Part shown: positions 6,217 through 12,303 of the stretch, one piece after another
Position numbering within the stretch: position 1 is the first letter of the stretch
How the letters are laid out: the number at the start of each line of letters is the position of its first letter
DNA from: Candidatus Roizmanbacteria bacterium CG_4_9_14_0_2_um_filter_39_13
GTDB taxonomy: Bacteria; Patescibacteriota; Microgenomatia; UBA1406; GWC2-37-13
Length of the DNA: 14,088 nucleotides
Assembly: GCA_002788865.1 (NCBI GenBank)
Contig: PFSC01000105.1
Coordinates: forward strand, 1-14,088
Direction: 5' to 3'
Program-made: the position numbers and the translations under genes
The notes under the pieces: model-generated
What the model was told of the DNA's origin: nothing
Databases searched by the model: none
Seen by the model: the letters and a program-made list of their open reading frames with translations, nothing else

Positions 6217-6300
6217 TGTCATTCCCGTGAAAACGGGAATCCAGACAAGAACATGGATCCCGAATCCCTCCAGAGGCGGGCAGGCAAGTTCGGGATGACA
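6217..6300. repeat. Palindromic intergenic repeat, TGTCATTCCCG family, with nested GC-rich module
   Basis: The left arm TGTCATTCCCG (6217-6227) and right arm CGGGATGACA (6291-6300) are inverted. The left arm is itself part of a perfect hairpin, TTCCCGT-GAAA-ACGGGAA (6222-6239). Between GGATCCCGAA and TTCGGGATGACA lies an inserted GC-rich module containing TCCCTCCAGAGGCGGGC (6265-6281), which also occurs in inverted form at 4692-4708. A related GCCGGCAGGCAGGC stretch sits just outside at 6187-6200. The repeat fills the gap between recG and nusB (6127-6335), where no gene is supported. Confidence 0.7.
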
Positions 6301-6335
6301 AGGGACAAGCCATATTAAGGTTTGGAGATGGGCCC

Positions 6336-8423
6336 TTAGTTCTTTTCAATCAAGTTAATTTGATATGAGCGCATGATAGCGTTCAGCTTTGGCAACTCGT
6401 CAACAGAGTAGTTTTTGAGAAGTTGATCTACTGCTTTTTTCGCCGAAAATACTTGGTTTGTATCAGAGAGATCGGCTATCTTGAGATCGGAGTATCCGTG
6501 TTGCTGTGTTCCATATATTTCACCTGGACCTCGTGTTTTCAGATCAAACTCCGAGAGTTTGAGTCCCGAATGTGTTTTTGCAAAAAATCTGAGGCGCGAA
6601 GGGTTGTAATTATTTGACGTAGTAAATAGCAAACAGTACGACTGTTTCTCTGCGCGTCCGACTCGTCCCCTCAGCTGGTGAAGTTGTGCCAGTCCATAGC
6701 GCTCTGAGCCTTCGATGAGCATGATCGTTGCATTCGGGACATCGACACCGACTTCCACAACCGATGTTGAAACAAGGATATCGTATGTGTGGGCATTAAA
6801 TTCGGCCATCGTCTGTTCTTTTTCTTTTGCCTTCATCCTTCCGTGGAGAAGTCCGACTTTGAGCATGGGGAAAATGTTCTTTTTGAGGTGTTCGTATTCC
6901 GCTTTTACCGCCTTTATCGAGCTCATAGATTCTTTTTCCGAAGTTTCTATGAGTGGACAGATGATATATGCTTGGGTTTTTTCCTCTTTGATCTGTTTTT
7001 CAATCCATCGGTATCCATCGGCGCGTTTCGCGGTAGGGGTGAGATATGTTTTGATAGCTTTTCTTCCAACGGGAAGTTCATCGATGACTGAGAGATCGAG
7101 CTCGCTGTAGAGTGTGAGAGTCACTGTCCGTGGTATCGGCGTTGCGGTCATGCTCAGGAGATGTGGATTTATTCCTTTTTTTTTCAAAAGCGCCCGTTGT
7201 TTCACGCCAAATCTATGCTGCTCGTCTATGATAACGAGTGCTACGTCGCGAAAGTCATACTTTGCGCTGATTAGAGCATGGGTACCGACGATCAAATCGT
7301 ATTCCCCGGCTTTTTTTTGAGATGTTATATCTTTGTGTGCTCCGGTTTGGAGCGCTACTTTTAGATCGGTGTTTTTGGTGAGAGCAGAGATTGTGGCAAA
7401 ATGTTGAAGTGCGAGGATTTCCGTTGGCGCCATGATAAGAGTCTGCCTTTTTTGCAAATGAGTCGCATATGCGGCAATTGTTGCGACAACGGTCTTTCCT
7501 GATCCGACATCTCCCTGCAAAAATCGATTCATTGCGACTGTTTTTTGGATATCTTCGAGGACTTCCTCAGTGACTCGTTTTTGCGCATCAGTCAAAACAA
7601 ACGGAAGATTTTTGATAAATTCCTGCACACGCTTCTTGTCATCAGACGTTAGTTTGATTGGCGCGGTTGTTTGCTCTTTTGACCAGCGTTCTTTTATCAT
7701 TTTTGAAGAGAGAATACGGATAAAAAGTTCGTTGAACCCAAGTCTCCTCCGAGCTTCCGAGACTTCACGCATTGTTGTAGGCTGGTGTATTGTTTCATAT
7801 GCTTTCTGTAGACCCATGAGCCCGTGTTCTTTGAGAATATCTTCAGGTATCAGTTCGATCGACTCGTTTGCATGGGAAAGCAAGTCGAGTACAAAAAATA
7901 TTTTTTCGAGAATTGTTTTTGAAGAAAGTCCATAAATTGTTGGATATACTGGGACAATTCTCCCCGTGTGTTTTGTTTTTGAGTCAGCTGTGGCAAGAAG
8001 TTCATATTCCATCGGCTTCATGGATTTTTTCTTTCCTTGGGATTCTACGACGCCTGATACAGATACTACACTACCAGGTGTGAGTGTATTTGTGAGGTAG
8101 CCTTGGTTGTACCACACAAGCTCGATCACTCCAGTCTCATCACGAAGTACTGCTTTTTGGATCGTGATTCTCTTGCGTGTTGGTACGGTTTTTATTGATT
8201 CTAGGTTGCCTCGCACGGTCACCGTTTCTCCTGCTTGCACGTTTCCGATTTGAGACGTTATCGAAAAATCATTGTACCGAAAGGGGTAGTATTCCAACAG
8301 ATCTCCATAGGTTTTTATTCCTGTGGCTTGAAGTCGGGATATGGTTCGCGGAGCAGTTTTTGGGAGAGTCTCTATTGGCAACGCGAGTAAGATTAAGTCA
8401 ACTTGTTCGGGTGTTTGAATCAT
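6336..8423 (-). CDS. recG: ATP-dependent DNA helicase RecG
   Basis: A 695-aa superfamily 2 helicase that remodels stalled replication forks and Holliday junctions. In order: an N-terminal wedge/OB-fold domain (about 30-150, with TVTVRGNLESI), Walker A GDVGSGKT (304-311), the RecG-type DEQH box IIDEQHRFGVKQR (398-410), MTATPIPRT (425-433), GLLHGRM (524-530), SVVEVGVDVPNA (554-565) and motif VI QLHQLRGRVGR (580-590), followed by the C-terminal RGPGEIYGTQQHG segment (631-643) typical of RecG. Length is normal and no key residue is missing. Its ATG shares one base with the TAA of the 37-aa membrane ORF upstream, so it is likely expressed from the promoter at 8544-8573 by coupling. Confidence 0.97.
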   Translation of the reverse strand: MIQTPEQVDLILLALPIETLPKTAPRTISRLQATGIKTYGDLLEYYPFRYNDFSITSQIGNVQAGETVTVRGNLESIKTVPTRKRITIQKAVLRDETGVIELVWYNQGYLTNTLTPGSVVSVSGVVESQGKKKSMKPMEYELLATADSKTKHTGRIVPVYPTIYGLSSKTILEKIFFVLDLLSHANESIELIPEDILKEHGLMGLQKAYETIHQPTTMREVSEARRRLGFNELFIRILSSKMIKERWSKEQTTAPIKLTSDDKKRVQEFIKNLPFVLTDAQKRVTEEVLEDIQKTVAMNRFLQGDVGSGKTVVATIAAYATHLQKRQTLIMAPTEILALQHFATISALTKNTDLKVALQTGAHKDITSQKKAGEYDLIVGTHALISAKYDFRDVALVIIDEQHRFGVKQRALLKKKGINPHLLSMTATPIPRTVTLTLYSELDLSVIDELPVGRKAIKTYLTPTAKRADGYRWIEKQIKEEKTQAYIICPLIETSEKESMSSIKAVKAEYEHLKKNIFPMLKVGLLHGRMKAKEKEQTMAEFNAHTYDILVSTSVVEVGVDVPNATIMLIEGSERYGLAQLHQLRGRVGRAEKQSYCLLFTTSNNYNPSRLRFFAKTHSGLKLSEFDLKTRGPGEIYGTQQHGYSDLKIADLSDTNQVFSAKKAVDQLLKNYSVDELPKLNAIMRSYQINLIEKN

Positions 8424-8536
8424 TAAATAAGAAAAAATGAAGCAAAGCTCGTGAGGACAAGAAGCAATGTTGCTATGATGATAATAAATCGAGCTATATT
8501 TTTAAATCCAAATAGTTTGCGAAGTTTTTTCTTCAT
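8423..8536 (-). CDS. Small single-pass membrane protein, translationally coupled to recG
   Basis: A 37-aa reading frame starting at ATG 8536: a basic head (MKKKLRKLFGFKNIARF) followed by one hydrophobic helix (FIIIIATLLLVLTSFASFFLI, about 17-37) that ends at the stop. The head would sit in the cytoplasm by the positive-inside rule. A good promoter (TTGAAT, 18 bp, TAAAAT) lies 7 nt before the ATG, and the stop overlaps the recG start as TAATG. The promoter, composition and junction support a real gene even though it is too short for most gene finders. No family is recognised. It may mainly serve to start translation on a leaderless mRNA and pass ribosomes to recG, or be a membrane partner; both are inference. 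Confidence 0.65.
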   Translation of the reverse strand: MKKKLRKLFGFKNIARFIIIIATLLLVLTSFASFFLI

Positions 8537-8543
8537 GCCAAGT

Positions 8544-8573
8544 ATTTTAGCATATCTCTGTGTGGGTATTCAA
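8544..8573 (-). promoter_or_regulatory. Promoter for the small membrane ORF and recG
   Basis: On the minus strand, TTGAAT (8573-8568), an 18-bp spacer and TAAAAT (8549-8544) are followed by 7 nt and ATG at 8536. The spacer equals that of the two plus-strand promoters at 61 and 2105, and the distance to the start again implies a leaderless transcript. Confidence 0.6.
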
Positions 8574-8594
8574 TTGAGAAAACTGTTTTCTCTT

Positions 8595-8640
8595 TTGTCA
8601 TTCTGAACTTGCTCGTTCCGATCACAGCGTCGGGGATCCA
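8595..8640. repeat. Degenerate intergenic repeat, TTGTCATTCTGA ... GGATCCA type
   Basis: TTGTCATTCTGAAC (8595-8608) and CGGGGATCCA (8631-8640) bound a short copy of the same repeat family that is built up at 8786-8968 and 11309-11540. No coding potential. Confidence 0.5.
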
Positions 8641-8785
8641 TGAGTTACTTTTTTATATGAGACTCTAAGCAAACGTGTTCTTATTACCGGTCTGTATGAC
8701 CAGTAAAATCATTCGCTTTGCATTGCCACTGGCTTCTGATATTGAGATTGTGAGATGATATTGCTTGCCTCGCCTCTGGGAGAGT
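8641..8785. other. Unique intergenic spacer, nothing recognised
   Basis: About 145 bp between two repeat blocks within the 506-bp gap 8537-9042. It has no sizeable reading frame with recognisable content, no RNA gene fold that I can support, and no strong promoter. It could be remnant coding sequence, but no protein similarity is evident by eye. Confidence 0.4.
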
Positions 8786-8968
8786 GCAGGATCCTTCGTT
8801 GTCATTCTGAGTGAAGCGAAGAATCCATCATGCTGTGCCCTTCCGTAGCCTTGGCGAAGGAGGGTCATCCCCGACCCCGATCGGGGATCCATTCCCCATT
8901 GTCATCCTGAACGCATGTGAAGGATCCATACACAAACTTGGATTCTTCGCTACTGCTCAGAATGACAA
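8786..8968. repeat. Composite palindromic repeat block
   Basis: The outer inverted arms are TTGTCATTCTGAG...CGAAGAATCC (8799-8826) and GGATTCTTCGCTAC...CTCAGAATGACAA (8940-8968). Between them are further modules: CCTTCCGTAGCCTTGGCGAAGG (hairpin CCTTC/GAAGG), GACCCCGATCGGGGATCC (hairpin), and another GTCATCCTGA...GAAGGATCC unit. Just left of the block, GGATCCTTCGT looks like the right end of yet another unit. The same modules occur in different order at 11309-11540, indicating repeated nesting or recombination. Confidence 0.7.
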
Positions 8969-9034
8969 TATATTGAAAATTGATCATTGAAAATTCAATG
9001 AAAATTGAAAAATGGAAATTGAAAATTTAGCATT
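8922..9034 (-). repeat. 113-bp direct repeat, copy 1, ending in TTGAAAATT-rich tail
   Basis: This stretch aligns without gaps to 11494-11606 with 108 of 113 bases identical by eye. The first half is the right arm of the palindromic block; the second half (8971-9034) is an A/T-rich run of TTGAAAATT-like units, including the palindrome CATTGAA-AA-TTCAATG. In transcript sense (minus strand) it follows the stop codon of the protease gene by 8 bp. Confidence 0.85.
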
Positions 9035-9042
9035 TTCCTCTC

Positions 9043-10313
9043 TCAATAAAACCATTCCCATTCAGGATTTTCCACTTCTTTGATATTTCCTTTCTGAATT
9101 TTGTACACTTCCTCCTCGACTACCATCGTCCATGTCCCTTCATAGTAGTGATAGTCCACTTCTCCATCATTCCAGTTTTTAGTGACAAATTTTACATGTA
9201 CGGTATCGTCTGTGTCTTCATACGGCTCTGACAAAACTATATTGACATCCAAGATATCAGTAAATCTATTGGTCCATTCTTCAAAATTTGTTTTTTGTAG
9301 ATATTCCTGACTGAGCAGTCTAAATCCTTCTCCCATCCGCCGTGCTTTGAGATAGGTATAAAAGGCTCGTACAGCTTCTTCAGGAGAGGCAGAGGGATCG
9401 ACCGCAATGTGTGCAATTTCCACTTCAGTCAAGCGTGGCAGCATCTGTTTGACGTGATCTGCACTGATAAAGAGTGAGATTCCGGCAAGTCCCATGGTAT
9501 TGACCTCCCACAAGTTCTCCGCACTGGTCAGTGAGCGGTCCTCCACTCATGCCTCCGACAAGAGTGAGGTTTGTTTGTATGTATCCTACTGTGTCGTATT
9601 TTGATTTTCTATAATCGACAAAGTTCCCTTTTAGGATAGTTGCTTCTCCAGTCAGATCTGTCCCCATCGGATACCCTGTTGAGAGCACCGGTTCATCTTC
9701 CATCATATCGACACCGTCTGGAAGGGTAAGTACAAGATCTGGATATTCTTCCTCAATGTAGAGGACGGCAAGATCTGCCATGGAGTCTCCGACCATTTTG
9801 ACTGGGGTCACAAATGATCCGTCGGGAAAGATGATTTTTGGTGCGGGTTCATCTGCGATGACGTGGAAGTTGGTGACGACCTGATTTTTGGATATAAAAA
9901 ATCCCGTGCCTTCGGAGTATCCGCCGACGATGCGGACGACGGAATTTCGCAGGCGATCTTTGGCATCAAATGAACACAAGAATTTTCCGTAGTATCCATA
10001 CTGTTTGTTGATGTAGTCGGCGATCACGAACAATGATGCAAACATATAGAGAAAAACTGCGACTATGCAGATTGATTTGAGAAAATTTTTGAGACTTCTG
10101 AATGGGAAGAGTATTGTCTCGAAAATGATTTTTTATCATTGCGATGATGAAGAGTAGGATAAATTTGAGTAGATAATAAAGAGAGTATGTGACCAGTTTT
10201 AGTGGAAAATATCGAAGAGGAAAAAGAAGACGCTTGAAATACGCGCGGAGTCTCTGCGTGAGACTTCTCCACCGCGCTTTTAGTTTGTTTGATGCTTTTT
10301 CAAAGTAATCCAC
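9043..10313 (-). pseudogene. Membrane-anchored trypsin-like serine protease with C-terminal NTF2-like domain, broken by two frameshifts
   Basis: Read across three frames, this locus encodes one protein of about 422 aa. Frame 1 (from GTG 10313) gives a basic head and a membrane helix (LLKFILLFIIAMI). At a run of six T on the plus strand (10129-10134) the hydrophobic pattern continues one base over, giving FLKSICIVAVFLYMFASLF and the protease domain: GTGFFI, His in VVTNFHVIA, Asp in MADLAVL, Ser in VGGMSGGPL, all of the chymotrypsin/HtrA-like triad. At CCTCCC (9504-9509) a second one-base shift restores CGELVG-VNTMGLAGISLFIS, the expected end of the fold, followed by about 110 residues resembling an NTF2-like domain (SPEEAVRAFYTYL to IQKGNIKEVENPEWEWF). 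Each break is cured by removing one base. It may be a recent pseudogene or contain assembly errors. No PDZ domain is seen. An internal Met at 10045 could start a shorter form. Confidence 0.8.
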
Positions 10314-10352
10314 ATGAGACTACACTATTCAAGATTAGTCAATTGTACCACC

Positions 10353-10379
10353 TTGTCATCCTGAGCGGAGCTGAAGGAT
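10353..10379. repeat. Solo fragment of the TTGTCATCCTGAG repeat family
   Basis: TTGTCATCCTGAGCGGAGCTGAAGGAT-type unit of 27 bp, alone in the 78-bp gap between the protease and KilA-N genes. It matches one arm of the units found at 8801-8830 and 11461-11500. Confidence 0.55.
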
Positions 10380-10391
10380 ATCAAATCTTCT

Positions 10392-11204
10392 CTATTTTTT
10401 TATACTCGGATTCCCAGAGAGTGATTTCATTTGTCGTATTGCACTTTCATTTAAAGTGAGTAGCCTTTCATTTTGAGGAATTCCTCTTTCGATATACTCT
10501 GCGTTTATATTTTCCAAGTTTGAAAGACACACTAGTTGAGTCACGTTTGCATAATCACGAATATTACCATCTTTCTTAGGATTTTTATTTCTCCATTCTT
10601 TTGCAGTCATACCAAAGAGCGCTTTGTTTAAAACATCCGCTTCGGTCGCATACACAACAGTAGCATCTTTTTTAGATAATTTTTGAGGTAAAACAATATG
10701 CTCTTTAATAGAATCAGTATGAATCTTGTAGTTTATTTTTGTAAGCATTCGCTTGGCATCCCAGCCTAGAGTCAGTCTTTCATTTTCTTCGACCTTGAGT
10801 CTCTGAAACTCTTTGATTAAGTACAGCTTAAACTCTGCAGAAATCCAAGTGGCAAACTCAAAGGCAATATCTTTGTGTGCGAAGGTGCCACCACCATTTC
10901 CCGATCGAGAAATGATTCCAATAGCACCTGTTTTTTCAATCCACAACTGAGGGGACAGAGTAAAGCTATTAGCGCCGGCATCTTTTTTAAAGGAGTCGAA
11001 TTCGACCCCTTTGAAATTAGGGTTATTTATACGCTCCCAAATGCCCAAAAACTCTATAGTGGAGTAATTTCGCATCCAGTTCTTAACAACGTCTTTTGGT
11101 TCCAAAGGATTTTTGTACCGAGCTATATCTGTGAGTGAAATATAATCATTTTCATTTTGTGAAAACGTATAAATCTCCAACCCTTGTGTATTTATTTTTT
11201 TCAT
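10392..11204 (-). CDS. KilA-N domain protein
   Basis: A 270-aa protein. The KilA-N domain occupies about residues 8-135: it opens with YISLTDIARYKN (the Ile-x-Leu-Thr-Asp-hydrophobic-Ala start), includes WMRNYSTIEFLGIWE, and ends in the hallmark GGGTFAHKDIAFEFATWISAEFKLYLIKEF. KilA-N is a DNA-binding domain typical of large DNA viruses and temperate phages that is also found as stand-alone bacterial genes. The C-terminal half (ATEADVLNKALFGMTAKEWR onward) resembles the conserved tail often attached to bacterial KilA-N proteins; its function is not known to me. No phage structural or integrase genes are nearby, so it is an isolated accessory gene. No Shine-Dalgarno is visible; the upstream 80 bp are A/T-rich with several TATAA-like boxes. 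Confidence 0.88.
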   Translation of the reverse strand: MKKINTQGLEIYTFSQNENDYISLTDIARYKNPLEPKDVVKNWMRNYSTIEFLGIWERINNPNFKGVEFDSFKKDAGANSFTLSPQLWIEKTGAIGIISRSGNGGGTFAHKDIAFEFATWISAEFKLYLIKEFQRLKVEENERLTLGWDAKRMLTKINYKIHTDSIKEHIVLPQKLSKKDATVVYATEADVLNKALFGMTAKEWRNKNPKKDGNIRDYANVTQLVCLSNLENINAEYIERGIPQNERLLTLNESAIRQMKSLSGNPSIKK

Positions 11205-11308
11205 AATCTGAAGTTAAGCTAATAAGATGTAATTTATAAGTTATATAATGGTACCACATATTATTACCATATTTTAATGAAGATATTACTAAACTTAGCT
11301 ACCCCACT
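11205..11308 (-). other. A/T-rich upstream region of the KilA-N gene
   Basis: This 104-bp stretch precedes the KilA-N start in transcript sense. On the minus strand it contains TATATAAC and TATAAATT (around 11233-11249), any of which could be a -10 box, but I see no clear -35 partner, so no single promoter is called. With the repeat block that follows, it makes up the 466-bp gap to 11670; positions 11607-11670 hold nothing I recognise. Confidence 0.4.
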
Positions 11309-11540
11309 GTCATCCAGAGGGAGTGAAACGACTGAAGGATCCAGCATCATTGTCATCCTCGCGAACGCGGGGATCCACCATGCTGCGTCCTTCCGAAGCC
11401 TTGGTGAAGGAGGGTCATTGCGAACGAAGAAACGTAACGAAGTGTAGCAATCCCGCATATGTCATCCTGAGTAGGAACGTAGTGACGACCGAGGGATCCA
11501 TACGCAAACATGGATTCTTCGCTACCACTCAGAATGACAA
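11309..11540. repeat. Composite palindromic repeat block, second mosaic
   Basis: A run of at least four repeat units: TGTCATCCAGAGG...GAAGGATCCA (11309-11342), TTGTCATCCTCGCGAACGCGGGGATCCA (with GCGAACGC hairpin, 11350-11378), CCTTCCGAAGCCTTGGTGAAGG (hairpin module), GTCATTGCGAACGAAG...GTAGCAATCCC (11414-11454), and GTCATCCTGAGTAGG...GAGGGATCCA (11461-11500), ending with GGATTCTTCGCTACC and TCAGAATGACAA. It mixes three families that are otherwise seen apart in this window. Confidence 0.7.
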
Positions 11541-11606
11541 TATATTGAAAATTGATCATTGAAAATTCAATGAAAATTGAAAAATGGAAATTGAAAATTC
11601 AGCATT
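11494..11606 (-). repeat. 113-bp direct repeat, copy 2, ending in TTGAAAATT-rich tail
   Basis: Matches 8922-9034 with five substitutions and no gaps. As with copy 1, its A/T-rich end faces the 3' end of a minus-strand gene, here the HD hydrolase, whose stop codon is 64 bp away. Both copies have the same orientation. Confidence 0.85.
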
Positions 11607-11670
11607 CCCTTCTTCCTTTTATACTTTTTCATCTAACCCCCTCGGTTGTAAATTCATCAATAGACTATAT

Positions 11671-12231
11671 CTAGGCAAGCAACTGCTCCAAAGCAATCTC
11701 AAGATCTGATATGAGTGGATTTTTGTCCCATGCTTTTTTTATTTCAGGAATAAGTTTCGAGTAGCGCTTGATGGTATCTGCTTTACTTGCATTGAACTTG
11801 GAAAATACTTCATCTCCATGCGTTTTTATATCCTCATTGAGCTCTACGAGATTGTGGAGTACATCTGCCGACTTCACGAGGAGCGAATCATGGTCCATAT
11901 CTTTGATATGCGAGAGAGCTGCCATTTTTCGCTCCATCCAGGGAAGTGTTTTGTCTTGTTCCGTGACAGCATTGACCATTTGAGCAATTTCTCCGTTAAA
12001 CTCTTTTTCTAGAAACTCTTTTATCACCGATCCATATGGCTCACAATCCTCGATCGTATCATGAAGTATTCCGGCACAGATGATATTTTCATCATTTGTC
12101 ACTCTGGCAAGAATGAGGCCCACTGCAAGAGGATGAGTGATATATGGTACATCCTTTCCCTTTCGGGTTTGGTTTTGGTGCACACGTGTCGCCAAGGTGA
12201 TGGATTTGTGGATGAGAGGGGTGAATGTCAT
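11671..12231 (-). CDS. RelA/SpoT-type HD hydrolase, putative small alarmone hydrolase
   Basis: A 186-aa single-domain HD-superfamily metal phosphohydrolase. Visible motifs match the RelA/SpoT hydrolase and MESH1 pattern: TRKGKDVPYITHPLAV (22-37, with His33), AGILHDTIEDC (53-63, with the His57-Asp58 pair and Glu61-Asp62), and VKSADVLHNL (119-128, with Asp123). These residues form the metal and ppGpp site in characterised relatives. There is no synthetase, TGS or ACT domain, so the likely role is degrading (p)ppGpp or a related nucleotide; other HD substrates are possible. Upstream on the minus strand TTGGGA and TAAATA at 17 bp spacing lie 5 nt before the ATG, a weak leaderless promoter. It follows the restriction gene by 72 bp on the same strand. 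Confidence 0.85.
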   Translation of the reverse strand: MTFTPLIHKSITLATRVHQNQTRKGKDVPYITHPLAVGLILARVTNDENIICAGILHDTIEDCEPYGSVIKEFLEKEFNGEIAQMVNAVTEQDKTLPWMERKMAALSHIKDMDHDSLLVKSADVLHNLVELNEDIKTHGDEVFSKFNASKADTIKRYSKLIPEIKKAWDKNPLISDLEIALEQLLA

Positions 12232-12303
12232 AGATATATTTATCGTATAGGTTGTTGTGTCCCAAGTTATTTTGATAAACTTTTTAGACCCTGTGCTTGA
12301 AAA

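Noticed and set aside
6137..6349. 70-codon minus-strand reading frame in the recG-nusB gap
   Set aside because: Its translation (with DSRFHGND-type text) comes from the palindromic repeat at 6217-6300, a well-known source of spurious frames.
6715..7110. 131-codon plus-strand frame opposite recG
   Set aside because: It is antisense to a fully conserved helicase region and has no family resemblance or start signal.
8665..8892. 75-codon minus-strand frame in the 8537-9042 gap
   Set aside because: Most of it is read through repeat modules (FFASLRMTT-type text) and there is no promoter or conserved content.
8786..11540. Repeat clusters as a CRISPR array
   Set aside because: Units are palindromic, variable, of mixed families and not separated by regular unique spacers; no cas genes are present.
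11264..11562. Several overlapping frames of 64-79 codons in the 11205-11670 gap
   Set aside because: They lie in the repeat mosaic on both strands and have repeat-derived translations.
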